NCBI GenBank assembly: GCA_021397845.1
Contig: CM038040.1
Location: 43,791,088-43,855,087 of the forward strand
DNA length: 64,000 nucleotides
Reading direction: 5' to 3'
DNA from: Areca catechu
Lineage: Eukaryota > Streptophyta > Magnoliopsida > Arecales > Arecaceae
Position 1 is the first letter of the stretch. The number at the start of each line of letters is the position of its first letter. Both the position numbers and the translations under genes were made by a program. The notes under the pieces were generated by a model. That model saw only the letters and a program-made list of their open reading frames with translations, did not search any database and was not told the DNA's origin. Of this stretch, positions 1 through 10,600 are shown in pieces.

Positions 1-2
1 AA

Positions 3-690
3 CCATTAGCCCAGATCACAGAAGGCAAGGTAGAAAATTTTATAAAAAACTCCATCATATTCAGGTTCGGCATCCCACATGTCATCATCACGGACAACGG
101 GAGACAGTTTGACAATCCGAAGTTCAAGGACTTCTGTGCTCGGTACCACATCCAGCATTGACTGACATCCGTTGCTCATTCGCAGTCCAACGGAGAAGCC
201 GAAGTCACCAACCAGACCATCCTCCATGGTCTGAAGACAAGGTTGAACGCCGCCAAAGGACTTTGGACCGACGAGCTAACCTCCGTTCTCTTGGCATACC
301 GAACTACCCCGAGAACGGCCACCGGTGAATCTCCGTTCAACCTGGCCTACGGTACCGAAGCCGTACTACCTATTGAAGTCTCCCTACAGTCCCTGAGAAT
401 TGATAACTATGAAGAGCCTAAGAATTCTGATCGCAGAAGGATTGATCTGGACTTGCTATCAAGCACCAGGCTACATGCCCAGATAAGGATGGCGGCATAC
501 CAGCAAAAGGTCGCCAAATATTACAACTCAAGGGTGAAGGAGCAAACTTTTCGCACGGGGGACATGGTATTGCGAAGAGCAGAGGTATCCAGGCCAACGG
601 AACAGGATAAACTCTCTCCAACTGGAAAGGTCCATATCAAGTCGAAGAAGTTATTCGACCAGGGACATACCGACTCAGGATCCTAGAGGG
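3..690 (+). pseudogene. Ty3/gypsy integrase, broken
   Basis: Reading from base 3 gives the integrase core: ITDNG carries the second catalytic Asp and SNGEAE the catalytic Glu, with 35 residues between them as in a DD35E integrase. The text continues with typical plant gypsy signatures (TRLNAAKGLWTDEL, LLAYRTTPRTATGESPF, LAYGTEAVLPIE) and the C-terminal GDMVLRR region. There is an in-frame TGA at 159-161, before the catalytic Glu, and a frame change near 605-625, after which the pol tail continues in another frame to about 745. The longest open piece is 243-686. The first catalytic Asp lies upstream of the window. This is clearly a pseudogene. Confidence 0.9.
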
Positions 691-1404
691 GAAGGCCCTA
701 TCCTGGCTATGGAATGTACAAAACCTTCACAACTACTATCAATAAAGAGTTCCTGAAATTCCTGTGCAAAGCTTCTCAACCCTACTCAACTCAGAACGGA
801 TAGTTGCATCGACTGAACGATAACAGCCTGAATGACCTGATCTGAAAAATCGGTCAACTGTGCAAAGGAGAGTCTGATCCACTCACCTTATCGATATGCC
901 CGACGAGCGCAATGGATGGTCTAACCAGGCCACCAAAAGATCAAAGGCGCAGGGATGGTTTTCGTAACCTACCATACGGTGAATCTGAATACGCGCCGAG
1001 GCGGGCCTGAACAGCCTATCTTAATCACGACAGAAAGTGCACAGGTACGGTGTAAACATCTTACCCTACGGTAAATCCAAACACGTGCCTAAAAGGACCA
1101 CTGTCGTCCTTTCTATCGATAACAGACATTCTCAGAATGGTCCAACTGACCTCACTTCTTCCCTATAGATCGAAGATGGTCCGCAGAGTCTACATTACAG
1201 GCAAAGCATCATACAACACATCGCAAAAAATACATGGGAAGAGGTAACAAAGAGATTTTTTCATTCCTTTCAGTTTTTTTTTTACCAAAAAAAAGAGAGA
1301 AGAAAGGAAAAACTCTCATATAGAGAAGAATAAAAAAAAAGAGAAACTCTCAAAGAGAGAAAAAAAAAGAAGATAAAATGTCACCAGAAGGATGTGGGAA
1401 ATTT
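691..1404. other. retrotransposon spacer, no coding seen
   Basis: This is non-coding internal sequence between the pol end and the first antisense reading frame. It includes a purine-rich stretch of A and GA runs at about 1268-1375. No gene, RNA or promoter could be supported. Confidence 0.5.
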
Positions 1405-1920
1405 TCAATAACTCCCCGTCGGGTTTTTTCCATACCGGTGGGAGGAGATCTGGAGGGACGATGAAGGGCCCCCGGGGTTCCCACCCGAACCAGAATCCGA
1501 CCCCTCATCGGAGTCAGAATCAAATTCATGACCGGGAAAGAGAACGGAGGGCTTAATATTGTCCAGACCCTTCAAGTTATAAAACTTGGAGGCCTTCTTC
1601 CGACATTCCCGGAACCCCTGGTGGAAGAAATCCAGAGCCACCCCGGCGAGCTCGTCCTTGAAGGTGGCGGAAGCCTTGAAGTTTGAGATGGCGTCCGCCG
1701 CCTCCCTCATTGCTTCCTCTGCCGCCGTCGTCGCCACCGTGACCTGGTCCCAAGCCTCCCTCAACCGAGCATCCAACAGGCGGACCTTCTTCTCGAGGCG
1801 GTCCATGAAAGGCTCCTCTTCGTCTTCCCTCGGCCCAAGAGACTCCGGACTTCGCTTCCTCTTCGGAGCGATGGCCCGTCTCTTTGCCACATGACGAAGC
1901 TCAGAAGTGCTGAACATCAT
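1405..1920 (-). CDS. antisense ORF 2 of the retrotransposon, 171 aa
   Basis: This open frame runs against the element. The product starts MMFSTSELRHVAKRRA, has a basic N-terminus (KRRAIAPKRKRS), an Ala/Glu-rich probable coiled coil near residues 40-80, and an acidic Ser/Gly tail (SDSDEGSDSGSGG). The segment FKASATFKDELAG with the following FFHQGFREC resembles FKTSPQFQAEINE with YGYQHSFND at the C-terminus of the larger antisense frame at 2657-4838, so the two may be related by duplication. It is intact over its length, but function and expression are unknown. It could also be the surviving 3' exon of a larger antisense gene. Confidence 0.5.
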   Translation of the reverse strand: MMFSTSELRHVAKRRAIAPKRKRSPESLGPREDEEEPFMDRLEKKVRLLDARLREAWDQVTVATTAAEEAMREAADAISNFKASATFKDELAGVALDFFHQGFRECRKKASKFYNLKGLDNIKPSVLFPGHEFDSDSDEGSDSGSGGNPGGPSSSLQISSHRYGKNPTGSY

Positions 1921-2656
1921 TATTAATGGAGGAAAGGAGCCTACAGAAATGATGGCCCTTGATAGCAGAAGGCAAGGTCCTATTTATAAAGACCCTGCAC
2001 CCACGACCGACTGTGAGGAGGCATGCCCCACGTCCTTCTCAGCCGCATTAGAAAGCGCTACATGTCTGGGCGACGCTTCGAGAACCAGAAAGTCGCTCGG
2101 GAGCCATCCCCAGGACAACAACTGCCATCGCTTCGAATCCGGAGAAATCCTCATCGTGCGACGGCATCATTAATGGTTTCTTTTTGGAAAAAGGAAACCC
2201 GGTGGCTCATGAGGTGTAAGGAATCACAACTGTACGTATATCGACATGCCACATGGGCAACAAGGATCGCAATCAAATCTCCCTAATCACTGATTGGTGG
2301 GGAGATGACTCTTGTCCGTCCTAACGGACCAACTTAACACCCGAAGGAAGGAGACGGCCTTCGGCGACGGAGTTCCGGTCCGTTCCAAAGTTCATCTTCA
2401 TCGACTAAACGGCCTTCGGCCATGACTGCTCAACCGAACAGAAAAGAGAATGGTAAAACCAGTTCTTATCGACTAAATGGCCTTCGGACGCGACTGTTCG
2501 ACTAAGCAGAAGAAGAACAGTAAAACCATTTTGAGTTCACATGAAGCATAACAATGCACACCCGAAGAAGGAAGAATTCATTTCAGAGTCTGAAAAAACT
2601 ATCATTCATTGATAAGTATAATGGAAAAAAGGAAAATACATCCAGAGCGACCTAAG
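1921..2656. other. retrotransposon spacer between the antisense ORFs
   Basis: There is no supported coding sequence. Upstream of the 1405-1920 frame, read on the minus strand, the element has TATAAA-like text near 1980-1986 (cctatttataaag on plus). A 68-bp tandem duplication lies at 2402-2535 and is listed separately. Confidence 0.4.
2402..2535. repeat. 68-bp tandem duplication with CGGCCTTCGG motif
   Basis: Units at 2402-2469 and about 2470-2535 both begin CGACTAAA followed by GGCCTTCGG and end in GTAAAACCA. A related GGCCTTCGGC also occurs just upstream near 2356. The units differ at several bases, so the duplication is not recent. Confidence 0.7.
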
Positions 2657-4838
2657 TCACTCAACATTAGCAGGAGAAGGCTCCACACCACAGGACTGGA
2701 GCAACCTATCAATTTGTTCTGAGAGGACCTCGTCAATCCGGGCCGGAACCGTCGTACCTTCAGCTTGAGCTCCTCTCGCCTGAGCCTCCTCCTGAGCCAG
2801 AATCGGAGTTGGGGTCACCTCCGGATTTTCAACTACGACAGTGGCCTCCTCCTCCGGACATGGTGCCTCCTCGGCCTCTACTGTGGCTTCGGCCCCCTCC
2901 ACTTTCTCTTCTTCTTCTCCAGCTATATCAAAGGGGGGGATGCCGGAGAGGTCAAGGAGGGGGAAGGCCTCCTTCACTTTGGAGAGTCCATCGTTGAAGC
3001 TGTGCTGGTAGCCATACAAAGTTGCTTCATTGATCTCCGCTTGGAATTGCGGAGACGTTTTGAAATCAGCCACGGCATCGTCCACCCGCTTCTTCAAAGA
3101 TGCGGACTCCCCTTTAGCAGCTTCGTATTCCAGGATCGCCTCTTCGACCCTCCTGGAAGCCTCCTCTGCCGCCTTGGCCAGGCTTTTTATCTTCTCCTGA
3201 TCCTCCCTGGCAGCCTGCTCCAGGGACTCAACTTGTTTCCTGCTCCTCCTCCACCCTGCCTCTTACCCCGTCATGGTCAGATGAGCACTTTTCAGTTCGC
3301 GAACTTTATCATTCATCGGGCAAGACGGTCTTCCATGGACTACTTCAGCTCCTCAGCTACTTCCTTGGCAGCCCTGGCAGTCTAAAGCTCCTCTTTAAGG
3401 CCATGGATGAGGCTGTCTACATTTTCCAGGCCCTCCTCCATGAAGGTGAGGTCGTAGACCAACTACATCAAAAGGGAGGGGTCATGAATCGAACAATTCT
3501 CAAGACAAAGAGAAGTGGCAAGAGCCATACCTATTGCAGGGCGAAGAAGGCAGAATCGGACACCCTGGGAAGGCTCCGGTTCCGAAGAACGACCACGTCG
3601 TGAGGCAGAAGCGTACCCTTCAATGCCTGCCTGGCTGCAGCCGGGACCAACAGTCCTCTCGTAGGAGAAAGCTCCGAGAGTTCATCGAACGGACTCCGGC
3701 TGAGGAAGCCCCGCAGGTGAACTCTCCTTCGACTTGCCGCGCTTCACCCCTATCAGTAGCAGGGGGCAAAATGATGGACATCAACTCCCTGAAACGGGCT
3801 CCCCATTGTACGGACTGGGGAGACAGCCGCCGGTGGAGCTTCGACTGGATGGGGTCTTAACGGAGCCCCTTCCGCGGCTGCTACGTCTTCTCCTGAGGTC
3901 CCCCGGGAAGAAGAAGTACTTTGGTCCCCCTCGGGACCATCCCTCCGAGCCCTCTTCCAGACTGCAGACCTGGTTAGGGGGGCTTGTGCAACCCTTTTCT
4001 CCGAAGTTTGGCGGAGCCAGCTCAAACCAGGCTTCATCTCGCCACCTGCAAGTAGAGGATTTCACTTCAATCGATTGAGCTACAATAAATCCAAGGAAGA
4101 AGAGCAGAAATTCCTATCGCTATACCTAATGAGGGGAATCTGCTAATTCTCGCTCGATGGAGATTTCTCTCCTCCAACAATTCCCGAATAGGGGCAACTT
4201 CGGAGTTGACGAGAAGGTTGTAGTCCGATTGATCGGCCGCCAAGACCTTTTTCCCGTCATTGGCGGTCAGGTGAGGCTTCTTCCATACTGTATCGAAGCT
4301 ACATGACAACACAAATACAAAACGGGTTTCCACCCGTGGATGGTGCTGGGCATATCCTTGATAACCCTACGGCCTGATCTAGGGCCAATCACCCACCATC
4401 CGTTGCTGTGGAAATCCCTCTTGAGGACGAAAAGAGTTGTGAACAGATTGGTCCTTGGCTCTACATTTGTAATGCTGCACATAACCAGGAACCCGCAAAT
4501 GTTCATGATGCTGTTCAGGGTCAACTGCGCTGGCACCACTTGGTACAAGCGGAAGATCTTGACGAAGAAGGGGTGCAGGGAAAACTGAAGATCAGCTTTC
4601 AGGTGATCTTCGTATACAGCCAGGCACCCAGGGGAGGTTCGTTCACCCGCTCCTCGGACGCGGGAAGGACGAAGGGAAACTCCTCAGGAATGCGGTAGCG
4701 TTCCCAAAGAAGGGCTGCCTTGCCATGAGAAACCGAGCTGGGGACCGACTCCGGACCTACTATGTCTCCGGCTCCCGAGGTCCCAACCTTTTCTTCCTGA
4801 CTTTCTACGGTCCTTTCCATGACAGAGGAATGAAGCAA
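2657..4838 (-). pseudogene. antisense ORF 1, 'putative gypsy type transposon' (PF04195-like) protein, decayed
   Basis: Read on the minus strand, fragments line up in order. 4838-4599 has YRIPEEFPFVLPASEERVNE and PPLGAWLYTKI. A frame change leads to 4570-4330 with VPAQLTLNSIMNICGF, NVEPRTNLFTTLFVLKR and NGWWVIGPRSGRR. Then come 4333-4067, 4065-3753, and an Ala/Glu-rich coiled-coil tail ending at a stop at 2657. The IPxEF, PPxG, PAQLxxNS and GWW motifs are those of the plant gypsy-associated domain I know as Transposase_28, which in some plant gypsy elements is encoded antisense. The copy has at least three frame breaks, one short of the Trp-Trp segment. The role of this protein in the element is not established. 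Confidence 0.7.
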
Positions 4839-5330
4839 GGGAGCAGAAAGAAGATTCTACCCGTGGAATAGACTGCTAGTCCATAGCAATTTTGGCGGAG
4901 GATGAGACGAGGTTGAAGAAGCTTCCTTGGCCGGACCTTCGCCCTTCCCCAGGAGAAAAGTAAGGGTCTCTAGAGCCCCGTCGGGGTTAAATTGACTCAA
5001 GGTTACCCTGGGAGGTAACCCGCCTACAACAAACCGCCAGGATGAGGTATACCCTTCATCCAACGGACGGGGGAGAGCCACCACAACCATCCAAATCTCA
5101 ACCAAAAGATTGCCTCAACCATCGTGCAACTGGAAAAGAAAAGGTGGCTCCAGGGCCACCCATTTTCTCCTTCCTCCCCAATCCAGGAGCGACGGCTGTC
5201 CACCATCTGATTCCCGGATCGTGATGGGCAGTCCTATCAGGGATCATGTAATCATCCACTGCACCACCTTCCAGGAGGAAAACGACAAGGCCTTAATACT
5301 CTCACTTCTCAAATCTCCGCTTTGAAAACT

Positions 5331-5346
5331 GAGAGTAGGGGGCAAC
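5331..5346 (+). other. polypurine tract of the retrotransposon
   Basis: The purine-rich GAGAGTAGGGGGCAAC lies immediately before the TGTTGGG that begins the 3' LTR. This is the expected priming site for plus-strand DNA synthesis in an LTR retrotransposon. Confidence 0.75.
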
Positions 5347-6130
5347 TGTTGGGATATCCCAGTTCAGCTACAAACCGGACTCCGATTCGACTGGTCGAAG
5401 TCCTCTCTCTCTCCGGACAACGGACTTCGGACCAAGCAAGGGACAGGCCAACTGCAAGGAACCCAAGGCGTCACACCGGACCACAACACCCGGAGGTCGG
5501 TCCTTCGGGTAACGTCTTCGGCCTTGACCGAAGACCGAACTTCTCATCAACTTCCGAAGGCACGTACTTCGGTCCCCGCAGTAGACACGATCTCCGGCCC
5601 TGGGAAAATACCAAGTTTTCGGCCCACGAAAGGGGAAACCCAAAGCTTGGACCACAATCTGGTCCAGAAAGGTAACTGTAACCAACGGTTACAATCGACA
5701 CTCATCATGCCATGATCATGGCACGCGACTCCTGCTACCACGCCTCCAATCTGGCCGGAACCGCTCAATGACAACCCACGATCGCCAATCATGGAAGAGA
5801 TTGGCTCCCCATGATCACCAGAAAAGGAGCGGGATGCAGGCCAGAGGCCCTCTTTTAAATAAGGATAAGAAGGATGGTCCGAGAGGTACACGCTAACACT
5901 CACGCTCACATACATTGATACATTCTCCAAGAGCCTTCCCTCTCCCACTCTCGACACCTTCCCCATTCTGTGGCTGGAATCCGTACTGACTTAGGCATCG
6001 GAGTGTCCCCCGTCGGAACAACTCTGGCAAGAGACCTGTTTTGCAGGTGAACCATGGAGCGGTCCTGCGACGCAGCAGCTCCGACCAGCCGATCCAGGAA
6101 CTCCACGCCAACAGTCACCAACCCAAATTG
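5347..6130 (+). repeat. 3' LTR of the Ty3/gypsy element
   Basis: It starts TGTTGGGATATCC right after the polypurine tract. It contains a TATA-like TTTTAAATAAGG at about 5853-5864, a pyrimidine-rich leader, and the ACTGACTTAGGCATCGGAG block (about 5986-6004) that I recognise from plant Ty3/gypsy LTRs. The terminal CA was not placed with certainty. The end near 6130 is an estimate, because the 12-nt repeat that follows may belong to the LTR. Confidence 0.7.
5853..5864 (+). promoter_or_regulatory. TATA-like box in the 3' LTR
   Basis: TTTTAAATAAGG lies about 500 bp into the LTR and is followed some 30 bp later by a CA-rich leader, as expected for an LTR promoter. In a 3' LTR it could drive transcription out into the flanking AT-rich DNA. 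Confidence 0.4.
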
Positions 6131-6189
6131 GACTAGCATCAGGCTGGTGATAGGATTCACGAACGGACTATCAACGACCATATTGGCAT

Positions 6190-6590
6190 CGAATTGGTAG
6201 CAGAAATAGCAACCGAACTAGCACTAGACCGGACTGGCGATCAAATTAACACTGACATAACAACCGGACTGGCGATAGGACTAATGACCGGATTAGCACT
6301 GAGTTGACGATTGGACTAATATCAACCCGATGGATAAACTAGCGACTGGATTATCATCGAACTAGCGATCAGCCTAGCACGAGGCTTGTAATCAAACTGC
6401 ACAAATTTGACGACTAAACTGGTGGCCTGACTAGCGACCAAATTAATACCAGACAAAGATCAAGACCAGTACCGAATTGATGACCGAACTAGCGACTGGG
6501 CTGACGATCGAATTGGCACCTACCTGACTGACTAATTAGCAATCGAACTGGCATCGACATAACGATCAAACCGATAACTGGTACCGACTA
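6190..6590. repeat. degenerate 12-nt minisatellite, consensus near GATCGAACTAGC
   Basis: About 30 consecutive imperfect units of 11-13 nt can be read, for example GACCGGACTGGC, GATAGGACTAAT, GACCGGATTAGC, GATTGGACTAAT, GACCGAACTAGC, GATCGAATTGGC, AATCGAACTGGC. Looser units extend back to about 6130. It abuts the LTR end and stops where AT-rich DNA begins. No reading frame stays open through the whole array. Confidence 0.75.
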
Positions 6591-7101
6591 AATTATAAAT
6601 TTTATATTATATTATAAAATATTTATTATATATTATAATAAATTTTATTTTATAATATTAATATTTTATATTATTATTAAAATAATAATTTATAATTTTA
6701 TTTATCTATTTATATATATTTTAATTTTTTATTTAAAAATAAGAGTGCAGGAATAAAATGAAACTGCACGGACGATATGCACCGTAGATGTGACTTACAA
6801 CTTCATTTAAAATAAAACTACAAATTATACCTACAATTTCTTTTATTTTTTTATTTTTTTATATTATATTATTTTAAATATTTTAAATATTTTAATTTTA
6901 AAATTTAAAACTGTATGTTCAATCTGTTTCTAACGTGGCTGCCATGCAAACCAAATAATACTAATTTGATAAATTTATTCCAATTCACATTAATTCTATA
7001 AATATTTATTAAAAAAATATTATTTTATTAAAATCCTACGGTTTCCCACGAGGTGGACAACGCAGACATCATTGAGTTTGAAAGAGTAGCGAAGCAAAAG
7101 A

Positions 7102-7132
<31 letters not shown>

Positions 7133-7665
7133 TGATGATGATGATATAATATTTTAAATATTTTTTATAAATAAAATATTATAAAAAAATACCGTAGCAA
7201 ATTTCATGCTGTTCCTAAACAGCCTTAAAGAATATGCAACAAGTCCTTGGACTGCCACGATAGTTAGAGGATTTGTACTTATTATTTCTACACATCCCTA
7301 TCCTCATCAAACTTGTAAGAATTTAGAAAATAAATTAGTGCTTTTGACAAATTTTACATTTTCAGCTTGTTTCTATCCTGATCACTTGGATCATCCCGTG
7401 TCTAGCTGCTTCGGTGAAGCATTCCATCCAACACTGATCACGGCTTCCATTTTTCATTAAAAAATTCACAAGCTTTAAGAGGAAAGCATTTTGGAAACCA
7501 ATTGATATCCTCCATTCATGTCCCTTCCAATAAACAACCCTGCTTGAAAGATTTCACTGGACAGGAACACAACCTCATTTGAGCTTTTTCAAAGCTGAGT
7601 GATTTGCACATCTTTTGTTGAAGATGTATTTTGGATCCAGCAGACAGCTGTTTTGCTTTGTCTCA
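6591..7665. other. AT-rich intergenic DNA with a (TA)n tract
   Basis: Nearly all A/T from 6591 to 6900, with a perfect (AT)n microsatellite at about 7108-7132 followed by (GAT)n at 7133-7142. No gene supported. The part near 7600 probably holds the 3' UTR of the minus-strand gene ending at 7666. Confidence 0.6.
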
Positions 7666-10600
7666 TCATGCTGCTCGCTTTATTGGCTCTTGGAAATACT
7701 GTAGGGATATAAAAATGGCCTCCTGAAGATGAATTTTGTCACAATATTTAAGATATAAACAACTGCAAATGTCAATGAAAAGTTGGAAGTAGAGGCAATT
7801 TAATCTGCCAAAAACAGATACCTCGGTTCTTATTGTTCTACTTCCCTGAAGAGGACATGTGTTCAAGTAAGAACTGAATACGTCATGAACACTTTTTCCC
7901 TGCAGAAGCAAAAATATAAGCAAGTATCTATGAGTCAAGTTTTACCCAAAAAGGACTTGATTTAAATAAGTGGCAATATTATATATGTAAGCTTTACATT
8001 GAAGAAAATAAAATTATATTATTGCCAGCCATTTCGTTTGAGCAATATCATATCAGAGACAAATTTTATTATCATAATTGGAAAAGCATGAAGCATTTTG
8101 TGAAAAAGTTCAAAGGAAAATCTTTACTATGTTTAGTATAACTTTACTATTCCATCGATGCAGACATCCTAAATCTGGTTTTAAAAGTTAATGATTTTAT
8201 CTACACCTTCAAATTACTATCTTCTTCCATGCTCTCTTCCAAACCTCCAAGTCCACCAAAGGCAATCAAAAGGTGCCTGCAAAATCACGCATTCAATTAA
8301 AAGAAAAAGAAATCAAAAAAAAAGAAGCAAAAACTGAAATTAAGAAACTCATATACATAATATATGATATATGCCTATGTTTATTTATGCATATAATTAA
8401 AGGAGTTTATAGTAAAGTTTGGAAGGCTTTCCTCCCTGGTTGGCTGCCTAATTGTCTAGGTAACTGCCTAGGTCATATAGGGGTCCACCAATTGGCCTCA
8501 CCTAAGCTGTTTGACTACCTTGTATTTTACCATAATGGCACATCACAATAGAAGCCATCATGGACAAAAACTTATTCAGACAGGCAAATACATGATAGCC
8601 ATTCATGTTATCCTGCCACTTATATCCTTGTCGCATGATATGAACCGAATGGCATGTTTATACTGTGCACTCGTATCCTTGGATAATGGATTGATGCGTG
8701 ACTACAGATACCTGATTTATAAGTTTTATATGTTTTCCATCTAGATCATCTCCTTTATATGTTGTGGTTAGATAATTTGTTCCCAATTTCTAACATACAT
8801 AGCACTTTTACGAGATTCATATCAATACAGTGCACCAGCATTGCATAACTGAGGTACTTCCATTTCCTGACCACTAAATTATCACATAATAAGACAGCAA
8901 ACCAAGGTTCACGGAAGCGTCCCATACCACCATGTATGGGATGTACCGTACCGGCCAGGAGCCGGTACGGTTCACGTATAAAAATCGGTATAGCATTAAA
9001 AAAATAAAAAATAATTCCGTACCAGTATAGTACAGTACCGTACCAGTACGAACCACCCGGTTCGGGTCGGTTCAGGCTCGGTTCATGTTCGGTTCAGCAA
9101 GAGGGGGGAGAAAGATTGTTTTTTTTTTTAATTTAGTATGCCAGCACAGTATAGTACGGACCATACCGTACCATACCGCCGGCTGAAATATAGTTGCAAC
9201 CAAAAGATAGTGCCAATTACACCACCAGGAAAATTAACAAAACACATCCAAGCACCCTCAATATTATACACATGAAAGCTCGTTCTACTGCATGAATGGA
9301 CACAGTGCATTGCAACATGGCCAAGAAAAAGATAAGGAACCGCATTCTGATAAGGACACATGCTTTGCCAAGAAATGACAACTGTATATTTTAAGCCAAA
9401 ATGATCTAAAGTTTAAATAACTTCTGATGGTGTACTGTTCAAGTGTTGCAAAGTTCTCCTAGAAATACAGAAATTCATCTAGAACAATATAAAACAAGCT
9501 GCAAACTCACTTATCCTTGTCCTTCACCAAGACAGCACGCACCTAAAAAAAATGTCGATGCTAACAGCTTCATGCATTTACAGACAGATTCATGGCATTC
9601 TCTAAAATATTTGTCTATGCTATTAAGATCATCGGACAAAGACAAGGTAGTGTTATATATATATGTAAATTTCTCTCCAATCTTAGCTCCTGTATAAGTA
9701 AACAAAGTCCATATCAACGACTCGTTATTTCCAATAACCCTTCGATCTAATTTCAGTAAACAAGTTCATAACCCAAAATTATATTTTTGAATCAATCAAT
9801 GAAAACATGCAGTGGTCAAGTCCGATTCTCCACATTATCAATCTGGTGTAATGCATTCCAAGCAAAACATTAAGTCTCTCACACTTATGATATGACCAGC
9901 ATAATCAGGTATCGTACCAAAATTAACCACAAAAATTTCCAATAATCATCAATGAACATCAGAGTAATGAATAAATCCAAATAGCCTAGATTATTTTCAG
10001 ATGCATCACAATAGCCACTATGATTATACCATTCTTTTACCATCATCATCACCCTTCATTCAAAATCTATAGGATCAACTCCCTCTAGCCTTGGTTTGCT
10101 TATGATATTTCACTCTTGATGTTGACGTGCTCTCATTATCATCAACAACTGGAAGCCCATTCGCCTGCAATTTCATTCTACTAGGAAGAAACTCAAGTAT
10201 TCCTCAGTACAAGTTTAGTCAAAGTCATGCCATCCAAATATTTAACTCTTCTACCTGCTTAAAAGAGATGTACTGTTGCTCGCTACTCATTCCTATGTCT
10301 CATTCCCATGCCAAGCAAAAGATACATGATTGTCGTACACAGAAACAATAATGTTAGTGAAGAACCTAACATTTTTGACCCAAGAAAATAAAAAACTTGT
10401 GCTAAAAAAGAACCTACATTAACTCAAAAGCCAATCAACAAGCTCTGTTCATCGACAAATACATGACAGTGGAAGTCTAGACAGGGAAAGAGGAGATTGC
10501 TGAAAAAATATCCATTTTGTCACTATAAAGTTCACAAACACCTTGCATCAGATTCTTTGACAGCAAGAAACACAAAGTACCACCGGTCCAAAAGATGCAA

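Larger units (their letters stand above)
1..6130 (+). mobile_element. Ty3/gypsy LTR retrotransposon, 3' part only, decayed
   Basis: The window opens inside the integrase region of pol and runs through about 4.6 kb of spacer with antisense reading frames, a polypurine tract and a 3' LTR. The order pol, long spacer with antisense ORFs, LTR is known from large plant Ty3/gypsy elements such as Grande. gag, protease, reverse transcriptase and the 5' LTR are outside the window. Stops and frameshifts show the copy is dead. The right limit is uncertain because no target duplication can be read without the 5' end; 6130 is the last point that looks LTR-like. Confidence 0.85.
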
